64,000 nt of DNA, from assembly GCF_014195505.1 (NCBI RefSeq), contig NZ_JACIBV010000001.1, positions 8,866,001 through 8,930,000 of the forward strand, in the 5' to 3' direction. A program made the position numbers and the translations under genes. Below, piece after piece: positions 57,965 through 64,000 of this stretch (position 1 is its first letter; each line of letters begins with the position of its first letter). The notes under the pieces were generated by a model. It was not told the origin of the DNA and did not search any database. It saw only the letters and a list, made by a program, of their open reading frames with translations. This stretch comes from Nonomuraea dietziae (lineage in GTDB: Bacteria > Actinomycetota > Actinomycetes > Streptosporangiales > Streptosporangiaceae).

Positions 57965-58114
57965 CGTGGTGGACGGTTGGCCCGTGTTGGGTGGCGGCGG
58001 GCGAACAGTGGGCCGCTCGTGGAAGAATCCCAGGTCAGCGTGGTGAGCGGTAAGGGCTCGGGCCAGGGAAAAGGGGCCGCGCGTTCCTCCCCTGCCGGGA
58101 TAGATTGCGGCGAT

Positions 58115-58501
58115 ATGGAGATCTTGACGCGCAATCCGAGTGAGGGCGTCTACCCCGCCACCGACGACTACGTCCACGCCCTCGAGGTCAAGGGCGCGCA
58201 GCGGTTGCTGTTCGTCGCCGGAACCATGGGACTCGACGCGCAGGGCGTCCCAGGAGTGACGCTCGACGACCAGCTGGAGCTGATCTGGTCGAACATCAGG
58301 GCCATCCTCGCCTCGGCCGGTATGACCGTCGACAACATCGTGCGGCTGACCAGCTACCTCCGTGACCCCTCCTACGCCGACGCCAACGCCAAGGCGAGGG
58401 TGGCCGCGCTCGGCGGACGTCCGGTGCCCACGACCGCGCTCGTGGCCCAGACGCTGGTCAGCGAGTGGCTGGTCGAGATCGAGGTGATCGCGGCCGGCTG
58501 A
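58115..58501 (+). CDS. RidA/YjgF family protein
   Basis: A 128-residue trimeric chorismate-mutase-like-fold protein: MEILTRNPSEGVYPATDDYV, VAGTMGLDAQGVPG, IWSNIRAILASAGMTVDNIV and the C-terminal VEIEVIAAG. The Arg needed for 2-aminoacrylate deaminase activity in RidA proper (PAR) is replaced (PVPTTALVAQ), so it belongs to an Rid subgroup without that residue. ATG 58115 is chosen for homology-like length; upstream open sequence is repeat-derived. Confidence 0.85.
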   Translation: MEILTRNPSEGVYPATDDYVHALEVKGAQRLLFVAGTMGLDAQGVPGVTLDDQLELIWSNIRAILASAGMTVDNIVRLTSYLRDPSYADANAKARVAALGGRPVPTTALVAQTLVSEWLVEIEVIAAG

Positions 58502-58516
58502 GGACGGGCCGCCGGG

Positions 58517-58930
58517 TCAGCGGTCGAACCAGGCCCTCGCCGACGAGGGAACCAGGAGAAGGCCGGCCACCACGACGGGCCCGACGAGGTTCGGGCTGAT
58601 CAGGCTGAAAAGGTCGAAGTCGGACTCATCGAGTGCGGTGACCACCCCTGCGGCGAACAGCGCGGCCTCCCATGCGACGAGCAGGACGAGGACGCGTCGC
58701 CGTCGGGTGGCCACTCTGTCGGCCAGCAGCCAGCCGGAGACCCCCGCCGCCAGCATCAGAGCGACCAGCGCCCACGCCACCGGTGGCGCGCCGCCTCCAC
58801 CCGCGGTCACCGCACCCATGAACACCGCGCCGACGGCGGCGAACGCCGCCTGGATCGTCACGAGCAGCCGGCCGATGTCGACGGGGCGCGGCATCCGGAG
58901 CGTCTGGTTCACAGCAAGATCGTCGTGCAT
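58517..58930 (-). CDS. Four-TM membrane protein of unknown function
   Basis: About 137 residues with hydrophobic segments near residues 20-42, 50-70, 78-98 and 115-130 and a short Arg-rich loop (ATRRRRVL). No family recognised. ATG 58930 is preferred; ATG 58960 would add ten residues and overlap the G-tract operator of the divergent AhpD-like gene. It is convergent with the RidA gene. Confidence 0.65.
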   Translation of the reverse strand: MHDDLAVNQTLRMPRPVDIGRLLVTIQAAFAAVGAVFMGAVTAGGGGAPPVAWALVALMLAAGVSGWLLADRVATRRRRVLVLLVAWEAALFAAGVVTALDESDFDLFSLISPNLVGPVVVAGLLLVPSSARAWFDR

Positions 58931-58958
58931 CCCGCGAGGAAGGGCAAGAGCGGGGAAC

Positions 58959-58980
58959 AAACCATAGGGGGGTATGGTTT
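58959..58980. promoter_or_regulatory. CsoR/RcnR/FrmR-type operator candidate
   Basis: AAACCATA-GGGGGG-TATGGTTT: perfect 8-bp AT-rich arms around a six-G tract. This layout is the hallmark of operators for DUF156 regulators (CsoR for copper, RcnR for nickel/cobalt, FrmR for formaldehyde). It lies 26 bp before the AhpD-like gene. No DUF156 regulator gene is in the window. Confidence 0.65.
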
Positions 58981-59005
58981 ACGCCGACTGATCCGAGGAG
59001 GAGAC

Positions 59006-59533
59006 ATGAGACGTCTGGACCGGCTGGAGCCCGAGCATGCCCCCGAGAAGTCGAGAGAGCTGCTCGGCGGCATCGTCGAGCGTCATGGGAGCGCGGGGGA
59101 GATGGTCTCGACGATGGCCCACTCACCCGCGCTCCTCCAGGGCTACCTCGACTTCTCGCGTGCCATGAAGCGGGTCAAGATGCCGCGCCCGCTCAGCGAG
59201 AAGGTGTCGCTGGCGCTGCAGGAGTGGATCGGATGCGGTCTGTGCATGGCTGCGCACACCCAGGCCGCGCGTACGGCGGGCCTGAGCGAGGCCGACATCG
59301 CGCTGGCCAGGCAGGGCACCTCGACCGACGCCAGAGAGGCGGCGCTGATCGCGGTGGCCGTACGGGCGCTGGCCGAGCCCGCCTCGATCAGCGACGCGGA
59401 CGTCGCGGAGCTGCGGGCCCTCGGGTGGAGCGACCGGGTGATCGCGGAGATCGTCGGCCTGGTCACGCTCAACCTGATGACGGGCGCCTTCAACCTCCTG
59501 GCGGGGCTGGAGGCGAAGGAGGAGGTCGCCTGA
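59006..59533 (+). CDS. AhpD-like carboxymuconolactone decarboxylase family protein
   Basis: A 175-residue CMD-fold protein with the AhpD redox motif: SLALQEWIGCGLCMAAHTQA, giving Glu, CxxC (Cys72/Cys75 region) and His as in peroxidase-reducing AhpD proteins. The C-terminal half repeats the fold (LNLMTGAFNLLAGL). A GAGGAGGAG Shine-Dalgarno fixes ATG 59006. It is divergent from a membrane protein and preceded by a G-tract palindrome. Likely a peroxide- or aldehyde-stress enzyme; the operator hints at metal or formaldehyde induction. Confidence 0.85.
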   Translation: MRRLDRLEPEHAPEKSRELLGGIVERHGSAGEMVSTMAHSPALLQGYLDFSRAMKRVKMPRPLSEKVSLALQEWIGCGLCMAAHTQAARTAGLSEADIALARQGTSTDAREAALIAVAVRALAEPASISDADVAELRALGWSDRVIAEIVGLVTLNLMTGAFNLLAGLEAKEEVA

Positions 59534-59536
59534 GCC

Positions 59537-59689
59537 CTACTGTCCCGCGGCGGCCTGCCGCTCGGCGAGGGCCTGGCGGCGCTCCTCGGCCTTGGCGGCC
59601 TTCTCGTGCTTGAGCAGGGCGCGTACGCCGAGCAGGAAGGCGGTGGCCACGAGCGCGGGCGGCGCGAGGGCCGAGAAGACCTCGAACAT
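59537..59689 (-). CDS. 50-residue small membrane protein
   Basis: ATG 59689 encodes MFEVFSALAPPALVATAFLL with one TM helix to about residue 26, then a highly charged amphipathic helix (HEKAAKAEERRQALAERQAA). No family recognised, but the single-TM plus coiled-coil-like tail is a natural small-protein design. It is convergent with the AhpD-like gene with a 3-bp gap. The frame is open further upstream with unnatural composition. Confidence 0.6.
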   Translation of the reverse strand: MFEVFSALAPPALVATAFLLGVRALLKHEKAAKAEERRQALAERQAAAGQ

Positions 59690-60067
59690 GAAGATCACCG
59701 TTTGGGTCGGCGGACATGGGCCACTCCAGGATATGACGCCGCACCCCCGCTTCCCCTCCCGCCCAGCCCCCAAACCTCTCCCTGCCCGCCGCCGCCCCCA
59801 ACCGCGACCCGGAAGAACCGCTGGACCAGGGAAAGCCCTCCCCGAACGGTGAGGACTCCTGGACCCGACGAGGTCTCGTCCGGGCGAGGAGAACCACGGC
59901 CCCGCCTGAACCGAACGGGCGCGAGAGGCTATGGCTTCGCCTGGGCGGAGGGACCCACGGCCTCGACGGGCGGAGGGAACCATGCCCTCGCCCAGGGATG
60001 GGAGGACCGGGCGGACGGGGGGAACCGTAGGGCCGCTCGGGCGACGGGAACCGCTGTCCGAACGTCC
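59690..60067. other. 378-bp spacer with degenerate GGGCGGAGGGAACC-type repeats
   Basis: From about 59875 to 60055 the motif GGGCG(G)AGGGAACC or a variant recurs roughly every 25-30 bp (for example near 59880, 59943, 59970, 60015 and 60038). The copies are too diverged for an exact unit. No gene is apparent on either strand. The left part must carry the promoter of the small membrane protein. Confidence 0.45.
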
Positions 60068-60784
60068 TCAAATGTTCAGGCGGGCGGCGATGCCATCGAG
60101 GAGGCAGTTGAGGCCGAGGTCGAACTGCCATTGCCTGTCGTCCTTGCGGGTGGCGGTGCGCAGGTAGTGCTCGTAGGTGGGGTAATGGCCGGTGCGCATG
60201 TGCCAGGCCATGAGGGGGGCGAGCTCGGTGCGCAGTTCGTCGCCGCTGGACAAGCTCTGCTCGCTCATGAACTCATCGACGGCGCTGTCGTAACTCATGG
60301 CGCCCTGCACGTAGGCGTCCACGCTGCGGAAGATGCCCATCATCATGTCGGGGTCCAGGCCAAGGCCGTCGAGCGCTATCAGGGACTGCTCGGCCACGGC
60401 CATTCGGCTGGGCGTCAGGGCGAGCTTGGCTTGCGGCGGGAGCTGAGCCAGCCACCGGTGCTTCAGCATCAGCTCGCGGGTGCCCACGGCCAGGGCGTGC
60501 AGGCTCTCCCGCCAGCCGAGACCGCTGGGCAGGCGCATGCCTGCGTAGACGTGGTCGACCATGAGTTCCAGCAGGTCGTCCTTGCCTGACACGTAGCGGT
60601 AAGGCGCCATGGGAGCGACGCCCAGTTCTGTGGCCAGGCGGCGCATGGTGATGGCCTCCAGGCCCTCGGCGTCGGCGACCGCAACGGCGGCCATGGCGAT
60701 GCGCTGGGGAGACAACGTCTGGCGGGGGGCCGGTGCGGGCCGTTCCAGCCGCTCCCACAGCGGTGCGCTCTTGTCGGTGGCCAT
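60068..60784 (-). CDS. TetR family repressor with TetR_C-type ligand domain
   Basis: A 238-residue repressor. The HTH (residues ~24-70: TLSPQRIAMAAVAVADAEGL, ITMRRLATELGVAPMAPYRY, VSGKDDLLELMVDHV) and the C-terminal TetR_C-like domain (DAYVQGAMSYDSAVDEFMSE, WQFDLGLNCLLDGI) match the tetracycline-repressor-like subgroup that controls drug exporters. AAGGGGA lies 8 nt before ATG 60784. It is divergent from an FMN reductase/MFS/YCII operon with a strong palindrome between them. Confidence 0.9.
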   Translation of the reverse strand: MATDKSAPLWERLERPAPAPRQTLSPQRIAMAAVAVADAEGLEAITMRRLATELGVAPMAPYRYVSGKDDLLELMVDHVYAGMRLPSGLGWRESLHALAVGTRELMLKHRWLAQLPPQAKLALTPSRMAVAEQSLIALDGLGLDPDMMMGIFRSVDAYVQGAMSYDSAVDEFMSEQSLSSGDELRTELAPLMAWHMRTGHYPTYEHYLRTATRKDDRQWQFDLGLNCLLDGIAARLNI

Positions 60785-60812
60785 GCCGTTGTCCCCTTCT
60801 CCTCGCCTGCCA

Positions 60813-60862
60813 ATACAACGTACCGACAGTAGACAATGTACACATGCGTGTGTACGTTGTAT
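60813..60862. promoter_or_regulatory. Nested palindromic TetR operator
   Basis: The inner palindrome GTACACA-TGCG-TGTGTAC (60838-60855) is perfect. An outer pair ATACAACGTAC (60813-60823) / GTACGTTGTAT (60852-60862) is also perfect over 11 bp. The arms share GTAC, so dimers could bind two alternative registers. A further half-site GTGTACG lies near 60877-60883. It sits between the TetR gene and its divergent operon. Confidence 0.8.
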
Positions 60863-60895
60863 TTCGCTCAAGACAGTGTACGCAAAGGAAGATAA

Positions 60896-61477
60896 GTGCT
60901 CAAGATCGCCGTCATTCTCGGCAGCATCCGTGAGGGACGCTTTGGCCCCGCCGTGGCGAACTGGCTGCTGGACCACCTCCATGAGCGCGACGACATGAGC
61001 GCCGACCTGATCGACTTGGCCGAAACCCCGCTGCCGACCGTCTTGCCGGTGCTCGGCCAGCCACCGGCCTCTCAAGAGGACAGGGATCTGCTGGCGGCCG
61101 TCTCGCCGCGCCTGGCGGCGGCCGACGCCTTCGTCATCGTGACACCCGAGTACAACCACAGCTTCCCGGCCGCGCTGAAGAACGCCATTGACTGGCACGG
61201 CGTCGAATGGCAGGCCAAGCCCGTCGCGTTCGTCTCATACGGCGCCTTCTCCGCCGGGCTGCGCGCGGTCGAGCAGCTCCGGCTCGTCCTGGCTGAGCTG
61301 CACGCCGTCACCCTGCGTGACAGCGTCGGCCTGCAGCATCCGTGGGCGCAGTTCGACGGCGACGGCAAGGCCCTCGACCCGGCCGTCGACGCCGCCTCCA
61401 AGGTCATGCTGGACCGGCTCGCCTGGTGGGCGCACGCGCTGCGCGAGGCCAGGACCGCCCGCCCCTACACCGTCTGA
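60896..61477 (+). CDS. NADPH-dependent FMN reductase
   Basis: A 193-residue flavodoxin-fold reductase of the SsuE/ArsH/YieF group. The FMN phosphate loop is LGSIREGRFGPAVANWLL (residues ~8-25), FMN-isoalloxazine contact TPEYNHSFPAALKNAIDW, and FVSYGAFSAGLRAVEQLR. The start is GTG 60896 after AAAGGAAG. First gene of a TetR-controlled operon with an MFS pump 6 bp downstream, suggesting reduction or detoxification of a redox-active compound that the pump exports. Confidence 0.9.
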   Translation: MLKIAVILGSIREGRFGPAVANWLLDHLHERDDMSADLIDLAETPLPTVLPVLGQPPASQEDRDLLAAVSPRLAAADAFVIVTPEYNHSFPAALKNAIDWHGVEWQAKPVAFVSYGAFSAGLRAVEQLRLVLAELHAVTLRDSVGLQHPWAQFDGDGKALDPAVDAASKVMLDRLAWWAHALREARTARPYTV

Positions 61478-61483
61478 GGCGCC

Positions 61484-62977
61484 ATGACACGCCTGGGTGT
61501 CTTCGGGCTGCTGACCGGCATGTTCCTGGCGATGCTCGACGGCCTGATCGTGGGCACCGCGCTGCCCACCATCGCCGGCGACCTCGGTGGCCTGGACCAG
61601 CTGCCGGGGGTGGTGACCGCGTACATGCTCGCCGCAGCGGCGAGCACCCCGATCTGGGGCAAGCTCGGCGACCTGCTCGGCCGCAAGGCCACCTTCATCT
61701 GCTCCATCGCGCTGTTCCTGGCCGGGTCCGCGCTCTGCGGCCTGGCCCAGACCATGCCGCAGCTCATCGCCTTCCGCGCCGTGCAGGGGCTCGGCGCGGG
61801 CGGACTCATGGTCGGCGCGCTGGCCATCATCGGCGTGCTGGTCCCACCCCGCGACAGCGGCCGGCTGCAGTCGATGATCGGCGCCATCATGCCCGTCGCC
61901 TACGTCGGCGGGCCGCTGCTGGGCGGGCTGCTCACCGACCAACTCAGCTGGCGCTGGACCTTCTACGTCAACCTGCCCATCGGCGTCCTCGCGCTGCTGC
62001 TCATCGCCACCCGGATCCACCTGCCACCCGTGAAACGGGGCCAGCCGCGCATCGATTACATCGGAGCCGTGCTGCTGACCGTCGCCATCGGGGCCCTGAC
62101 CCTGCTGGCGGGCGGCACCCCCTGGCCCTGGGCGCTCGGCGCGATCGGCGTGTTCGCCCTGGCCACGTTCGTGGCCGTCGAACACCGCACCGCCGAGCCG
62201 ATCATCCCGCCCCGGCTGTTCGCCGACCGGAACTTCACCCTCGCCCAGGTCCTGAGCTTCCTGATCGGCGCGGTGATGCTCACCGTCACCAACTACCTGC
62301 CGCAGTACCTGCAGCTCGTGCAGGGCTCCTCCCCGGCGGCCAGCGGCATGCTGCTGCTCCCACTGATGTTCGGCATGCTCGGCGCCCAGTTGCTCACCGG
62401 CCGCCTCATCAGCGCAAACGGCCGCTACCGCAGCTACCCGATCCTCGGCGCAGCCCTCATGGCGGGCGGCGCGCTGGCACTGTTCCCACTTGACGGAGAC
62501 ACCCCCGTTGCGCTCGCCTCGGCCCTGACCCTCCCCATCGGAGCAGGCCTGGGCCTGATGCTGCAGAGCACCACCCTGATCACCATGAACAGCGCCGACC
62601 CGCGCGACATGGGCGCGGCCAGCGGCACCCTCACGCTGCTGCGCACCATCGGCGGCTCGCTCGGCATCGCCCTGCTGGGCACCCTGTATGCCGCCCATGT
62701 ACGCGGCGGCCTGGCCGCCCACCTGGGACCGGCCGCCGCCGACCGGCTGACCACGCAAGGCGACCTCACCCCCGCCCTGCTGCCGGACCTGCCCGCCCAG
62801 GTGGCCGACGCGGTCCGGCTGGCCGTCACCGGAGGCCTGCACGTCATCCTCATCGGCGCCGCCGCACTGTCCGTCGCCGCCTTCACCATCGCCTGGCTGA
62901 TCCGCGAAACCCCGCTGCGCACCGGCCCCGCCGACGACACCGACACACCCGCCCCTGCCGCAACCCGTGATAGATAG
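61484..62977 (+). CDS. DHA2 family MFS drug exporter (EmrB/QacA type)
   Basis: A 497-residue proton-driven efflux protein with about 14 TM segments. Motif A-like GKLGDLLGRKATFI lies after TM2, motif C-like PVAYVGGPLLGGLL in TM5, and the N-terminal MFLAMLDGLIVGTALPTIAG carries the D-x-x-I-V-x-x-A-L-P motif typical of DHA2. It starts 6 bp after the FMN reductase. Under a TetR_C-type repressor it probably exports the same ligand that releases the repressor. Confidence 0.92.
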   Translation: MTRLGVFGLLTGMFLAMLDGLIVGTALPTIAGDLGGLDQLPGVVTAYMLAAAASTPIWGKLGDLLGRKATFICSIALFLAGSALCGLAQTMPQLIAFRAVQGLGAGGLMVGALAIIGVLVPPRDSGRLQSMIGAIMPVAYVGGPLLGGLLTDQLSWRWTFYVNLPIGVLALLLIATRIHLPPVKRGQPRIDYIGAVLLTVAIGALTLLAGGTPWPWALGAIGVFALATFVAVEHRTAEPIIPPRLFADRNFTLAQVLSFLIGAVMLTVTNYLPQYLQLVQGSSPAASGMLLLPLMFGMLGAQLLTGRLISANGRYRSYPILGAALMAGGALALFPLDGDTPVALASALTLPIGAGLGLMLQSTTLITMNSADPRDMGAASGTLTLLRTIGGSLGIALLGTLYAAHVRGGLAAHLGPAAADRLTTQGDLTPALLPDLPAQVADAVRLAVTGGLHVILIGAAALSVAAFTIAWLIRETPLRTGPADDTDTPAPAATRDR

Positions 62978-62984
62978 GCTCGAC

Positions 62985-63530
62985 ATGCAATTCTTCTGTT
63001 ACCACCGTGACCGGCCCGGCTCCGCGGCACTGCGCGAGAAGCTGGTGGAAGAGCACTGGTCCTACATGGACCGCTACGCGGCGCAGCTGATCGCCCGCGG
63101 CCCGACCCTCGACGGCGACACGGCCACCGGCAGCGTGCATATCGTCGACCTGCCTGACCTGGCCGCCGCGCGGGCGTTCGCCTTCGACGAGCCCAACTTT
63201 CAGGCCGGCGTGTACCGGGACGTGATGCTGCGCCGGTGGCGCAACGTGCTGGGGCGCACCATGTGGGACTTTCCCGGTGGCCGCGAAGGCGGCAACCGCT
63301 ATCTGGTGCTGGGCCTCGGCACGGGCCAGGCCGCCGACCTCGTTCCACCGTCCGACCGGCGGGACGACTTGATCGCCTACGGCCCGCTGTTGTCCGACGA
63401 CGGCGTCACCTGGGTGGGCACGGCAGCCCTGATCCGGGCGACGGATCGGGACACGGCCCGCACAGTCCTGGCCCCGGACCGGTATGCCGGTATCGAAGTT
63501 CACGATTGGGAGTTCGGCGGACGACGCTGA
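62985..63530 (+). CDS. YCII-related domain protein
   Basis: A 181-residue protein whose N-terminal half is a YCII ferredoxin-like module: QFFCYHRDRPGSAALREKLV, EEHWSYMDRYAAQLIARGPT, GSVHIVDLPDLAAARAFAFD. The C-terminal half (NRYLVLGLGTGQAADLVPPS onward) has the layout of a second, diverged module. ATG 62985 lies 7 bp beyond the MFS stop; GTG 62967 would overlap it. Third gene of the TetR operon; function unknown, possibly dimeric binding or catalysis on the pump substrate. Confidence 0.8.
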   Translation: MQFFCYHRDRPGSAALREKLVEEHWSYMDRYAAQLIARGPTLDGDTATGSVHIVDLPDLAAARAFAFDEPNFQAGVYRDVMLRRWRNVLGRTMWDFPGGREGGNRYLVLGLGTGQAADLVPPSDRRDDLIAYGPLLSDDGVTWVGTAALIRATDRDTARTVLAPDRYAGIEVHDWEFGGRR

Positions 63531-63802
63531 TCAGCATGCGGTCATCGCTTGCAGCCGCACCACATCGCTGCCCGCCTGACCGCACGCACAAGGACAGCGG
63601 CGCGAGCCGATCCCTACCCAGCTGACCGTGATCACCCGGCAGGCGGTTCAAACCCGTCCTCACCCACGACACCCATGGCGGCACGGTCATGCGGCGGTGT
63701 CGCGCCCAGCGGCCGTAGGCCCTTGTCCAGGGCGGAGGAAGCGATCGCGTAGCGGCCCAGGCCTCGACCATGCGCGAATCCGCCAGCCGTACAGCGAAGT
63801 GA

Positions 63803-64000
63803 TCACGGACGGGGTGGCGTGGCGGTGCTTAGTCCGTACGACTTCATGCTGCCGGCGATCGCCGCCATGGTCGCCGTCGGAACGCAGAAGATGGTCGCCA
63901 GCCCTGCGGCGACGCCGTTGATCTTGTCGAAGCCGAAGAGGAACTTGAGCTGAGCCCCGAAGGGCGTGCCCCACACCAGCGGCGCCACCACGAGGTTCGC
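63803..64000 (-). CDS. Membrane protein, C-terminal part (5' end outside window)
   Basis: The frame is open from the right edge and ends at 63803-63805. The visible 65 residues, ANLVVAPLVWGTPFGAQLKF, a loop, VAAGLATIFCVPTATMAAIA and the end GSMKSYGLSTATPPRP, contain one or two hydrophobic helices. No family is certain from this fragment. The 272 bp between it and the YCII gene (63531-63802) hold no convincing gene. Confidence 0.6.
   Translation of the reverse strand, partial: ANLVVAPLVWGTPFGAQLKFLFGFDKINGVAAGLATIFCVPTATMAAIAGSMKSYGLSTATPPRP

Larger units (their letters stand above)
57617..58114. other. 498-bp divergent promoter region with two tandem-repeat blocks
   Basis: Between kinase B (minus) and RidA (plus). 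The kinase side carries AGGAG about 10 nt before its ATG and an AT-richer stretch (57655-57700) suited to a promoter. The middle is filled by a 17-bp and an 18-bp tandem repeat, listed separately. The RidA side contains GGGATAGATTG just before its start. The frame through the region is open on the plus strand, but its Pro/Arg/Gly composition is a repeat artefact. Confidence 0.5.

Noticed and set aside
63531..63802. Possible gene between the YCII protein and the right-edge membrane protein
   Set aside because: All frames are short or of unnatural composition, and no ribosome-binding site or motif supports any of them.
1..64000. CRISPR array
   Set aside because: The tandem repeats seen (17, 18, ~50, 15 and 7 bp units) are contiguous without unique spacers, and no cas genes are present.

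Overview
The window looks like chromosome from a high-GC, spore-forming actinomycete, most likely Streptosporangiaceae or a relative (inference). The signs are very high GC, frequent GTG/TTG starts, strong AGG arginine usage, an SsgA-like sporulation regulator, Pkn-type Ser/Thr kinases, and sugar ABC operons with no ATPase of their own. I see no plasmid or phage backbone and no CRISPR array.

Layout. 1-6 kb: esterase C-terminus, acyl-CoA synthetase, alpha/beta hydrolase with divergent TetR, AarF/ABC1 kinase, TauE-type permease. 6-9 kb: secreted M1 peptidase, glutamine amidotransferase, membrane protein. 9.1-15.1 kb: a complete L-rhamnose regulon (LacI regulator and rhamnulokinase diverging from mutarotase, isomerase and a fused aldolase/dehydrogenase) with a readable promoter and duplicated operator. 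15.4-17.3 kb: deaminase, PPOX flavoprotein, epimerase. 17.4-20.8 kb: two mirror-image phytanoyl-dioxygenase/AraC cassettes. 21-31.8 kb: a ROK-controlled operon of GH36 alpha-galactosidase (frameshifted here), CUT1 sugar importer, Tat-exported PhoD phosphodiesterase, secreted GH27-NPCBM alpha-galactosidase and cytoplasmic GH20 hexosaminidase. 31.9-42.5 kb: two tRNAs, FrnE-like DsbA, CGNR zinc finger, methyltransferase, HutH, a beta-hydroxyacid dehydrogenase-RidA fusion with LysR, PabB-PabC, an LVIVD lipoprotein and a DUF305 gene.

42.5-49.2 kb is a decayed accessory zone around tRNA-Val(CAC). It holds a tyrosine-recombinase remnant, an open frame running into the tRNA, frameshifted DoxX, an SDR remnant and long spacers, with some intact genes (SsgA-like, AHSA1 plus TetR, GNAT, DUF6221). 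49.2-64 kb: MarR/MBL hydrolase, VOC protein, secreted proteins including a tendamistat-like one, aminotransferase, two tandem Ser/Thr kinases with Ig-like ectodomains, RidA, an AhpD-like protein behind a CsoR/FrmR-style operator, and a TetR-controlled FMN reductase/MFS efflux/YCII operon.

The best candidate for an undescribed system is the 22.3-31.8 kb operon. Linking a teichoicase-family phosphodiesterase to two alpha-galactosidases, a hexosaminidase and a sugar importer suggests scavenging of a galactosylated, GlcNAc-bearing phosphopolymer such as glycosylated teichoic acid. That is inference. Three genes carry single-base frameshifts (near 22,548, 42,320 and 48,219), so assembly error must be excluded before calling them pseudogenes.
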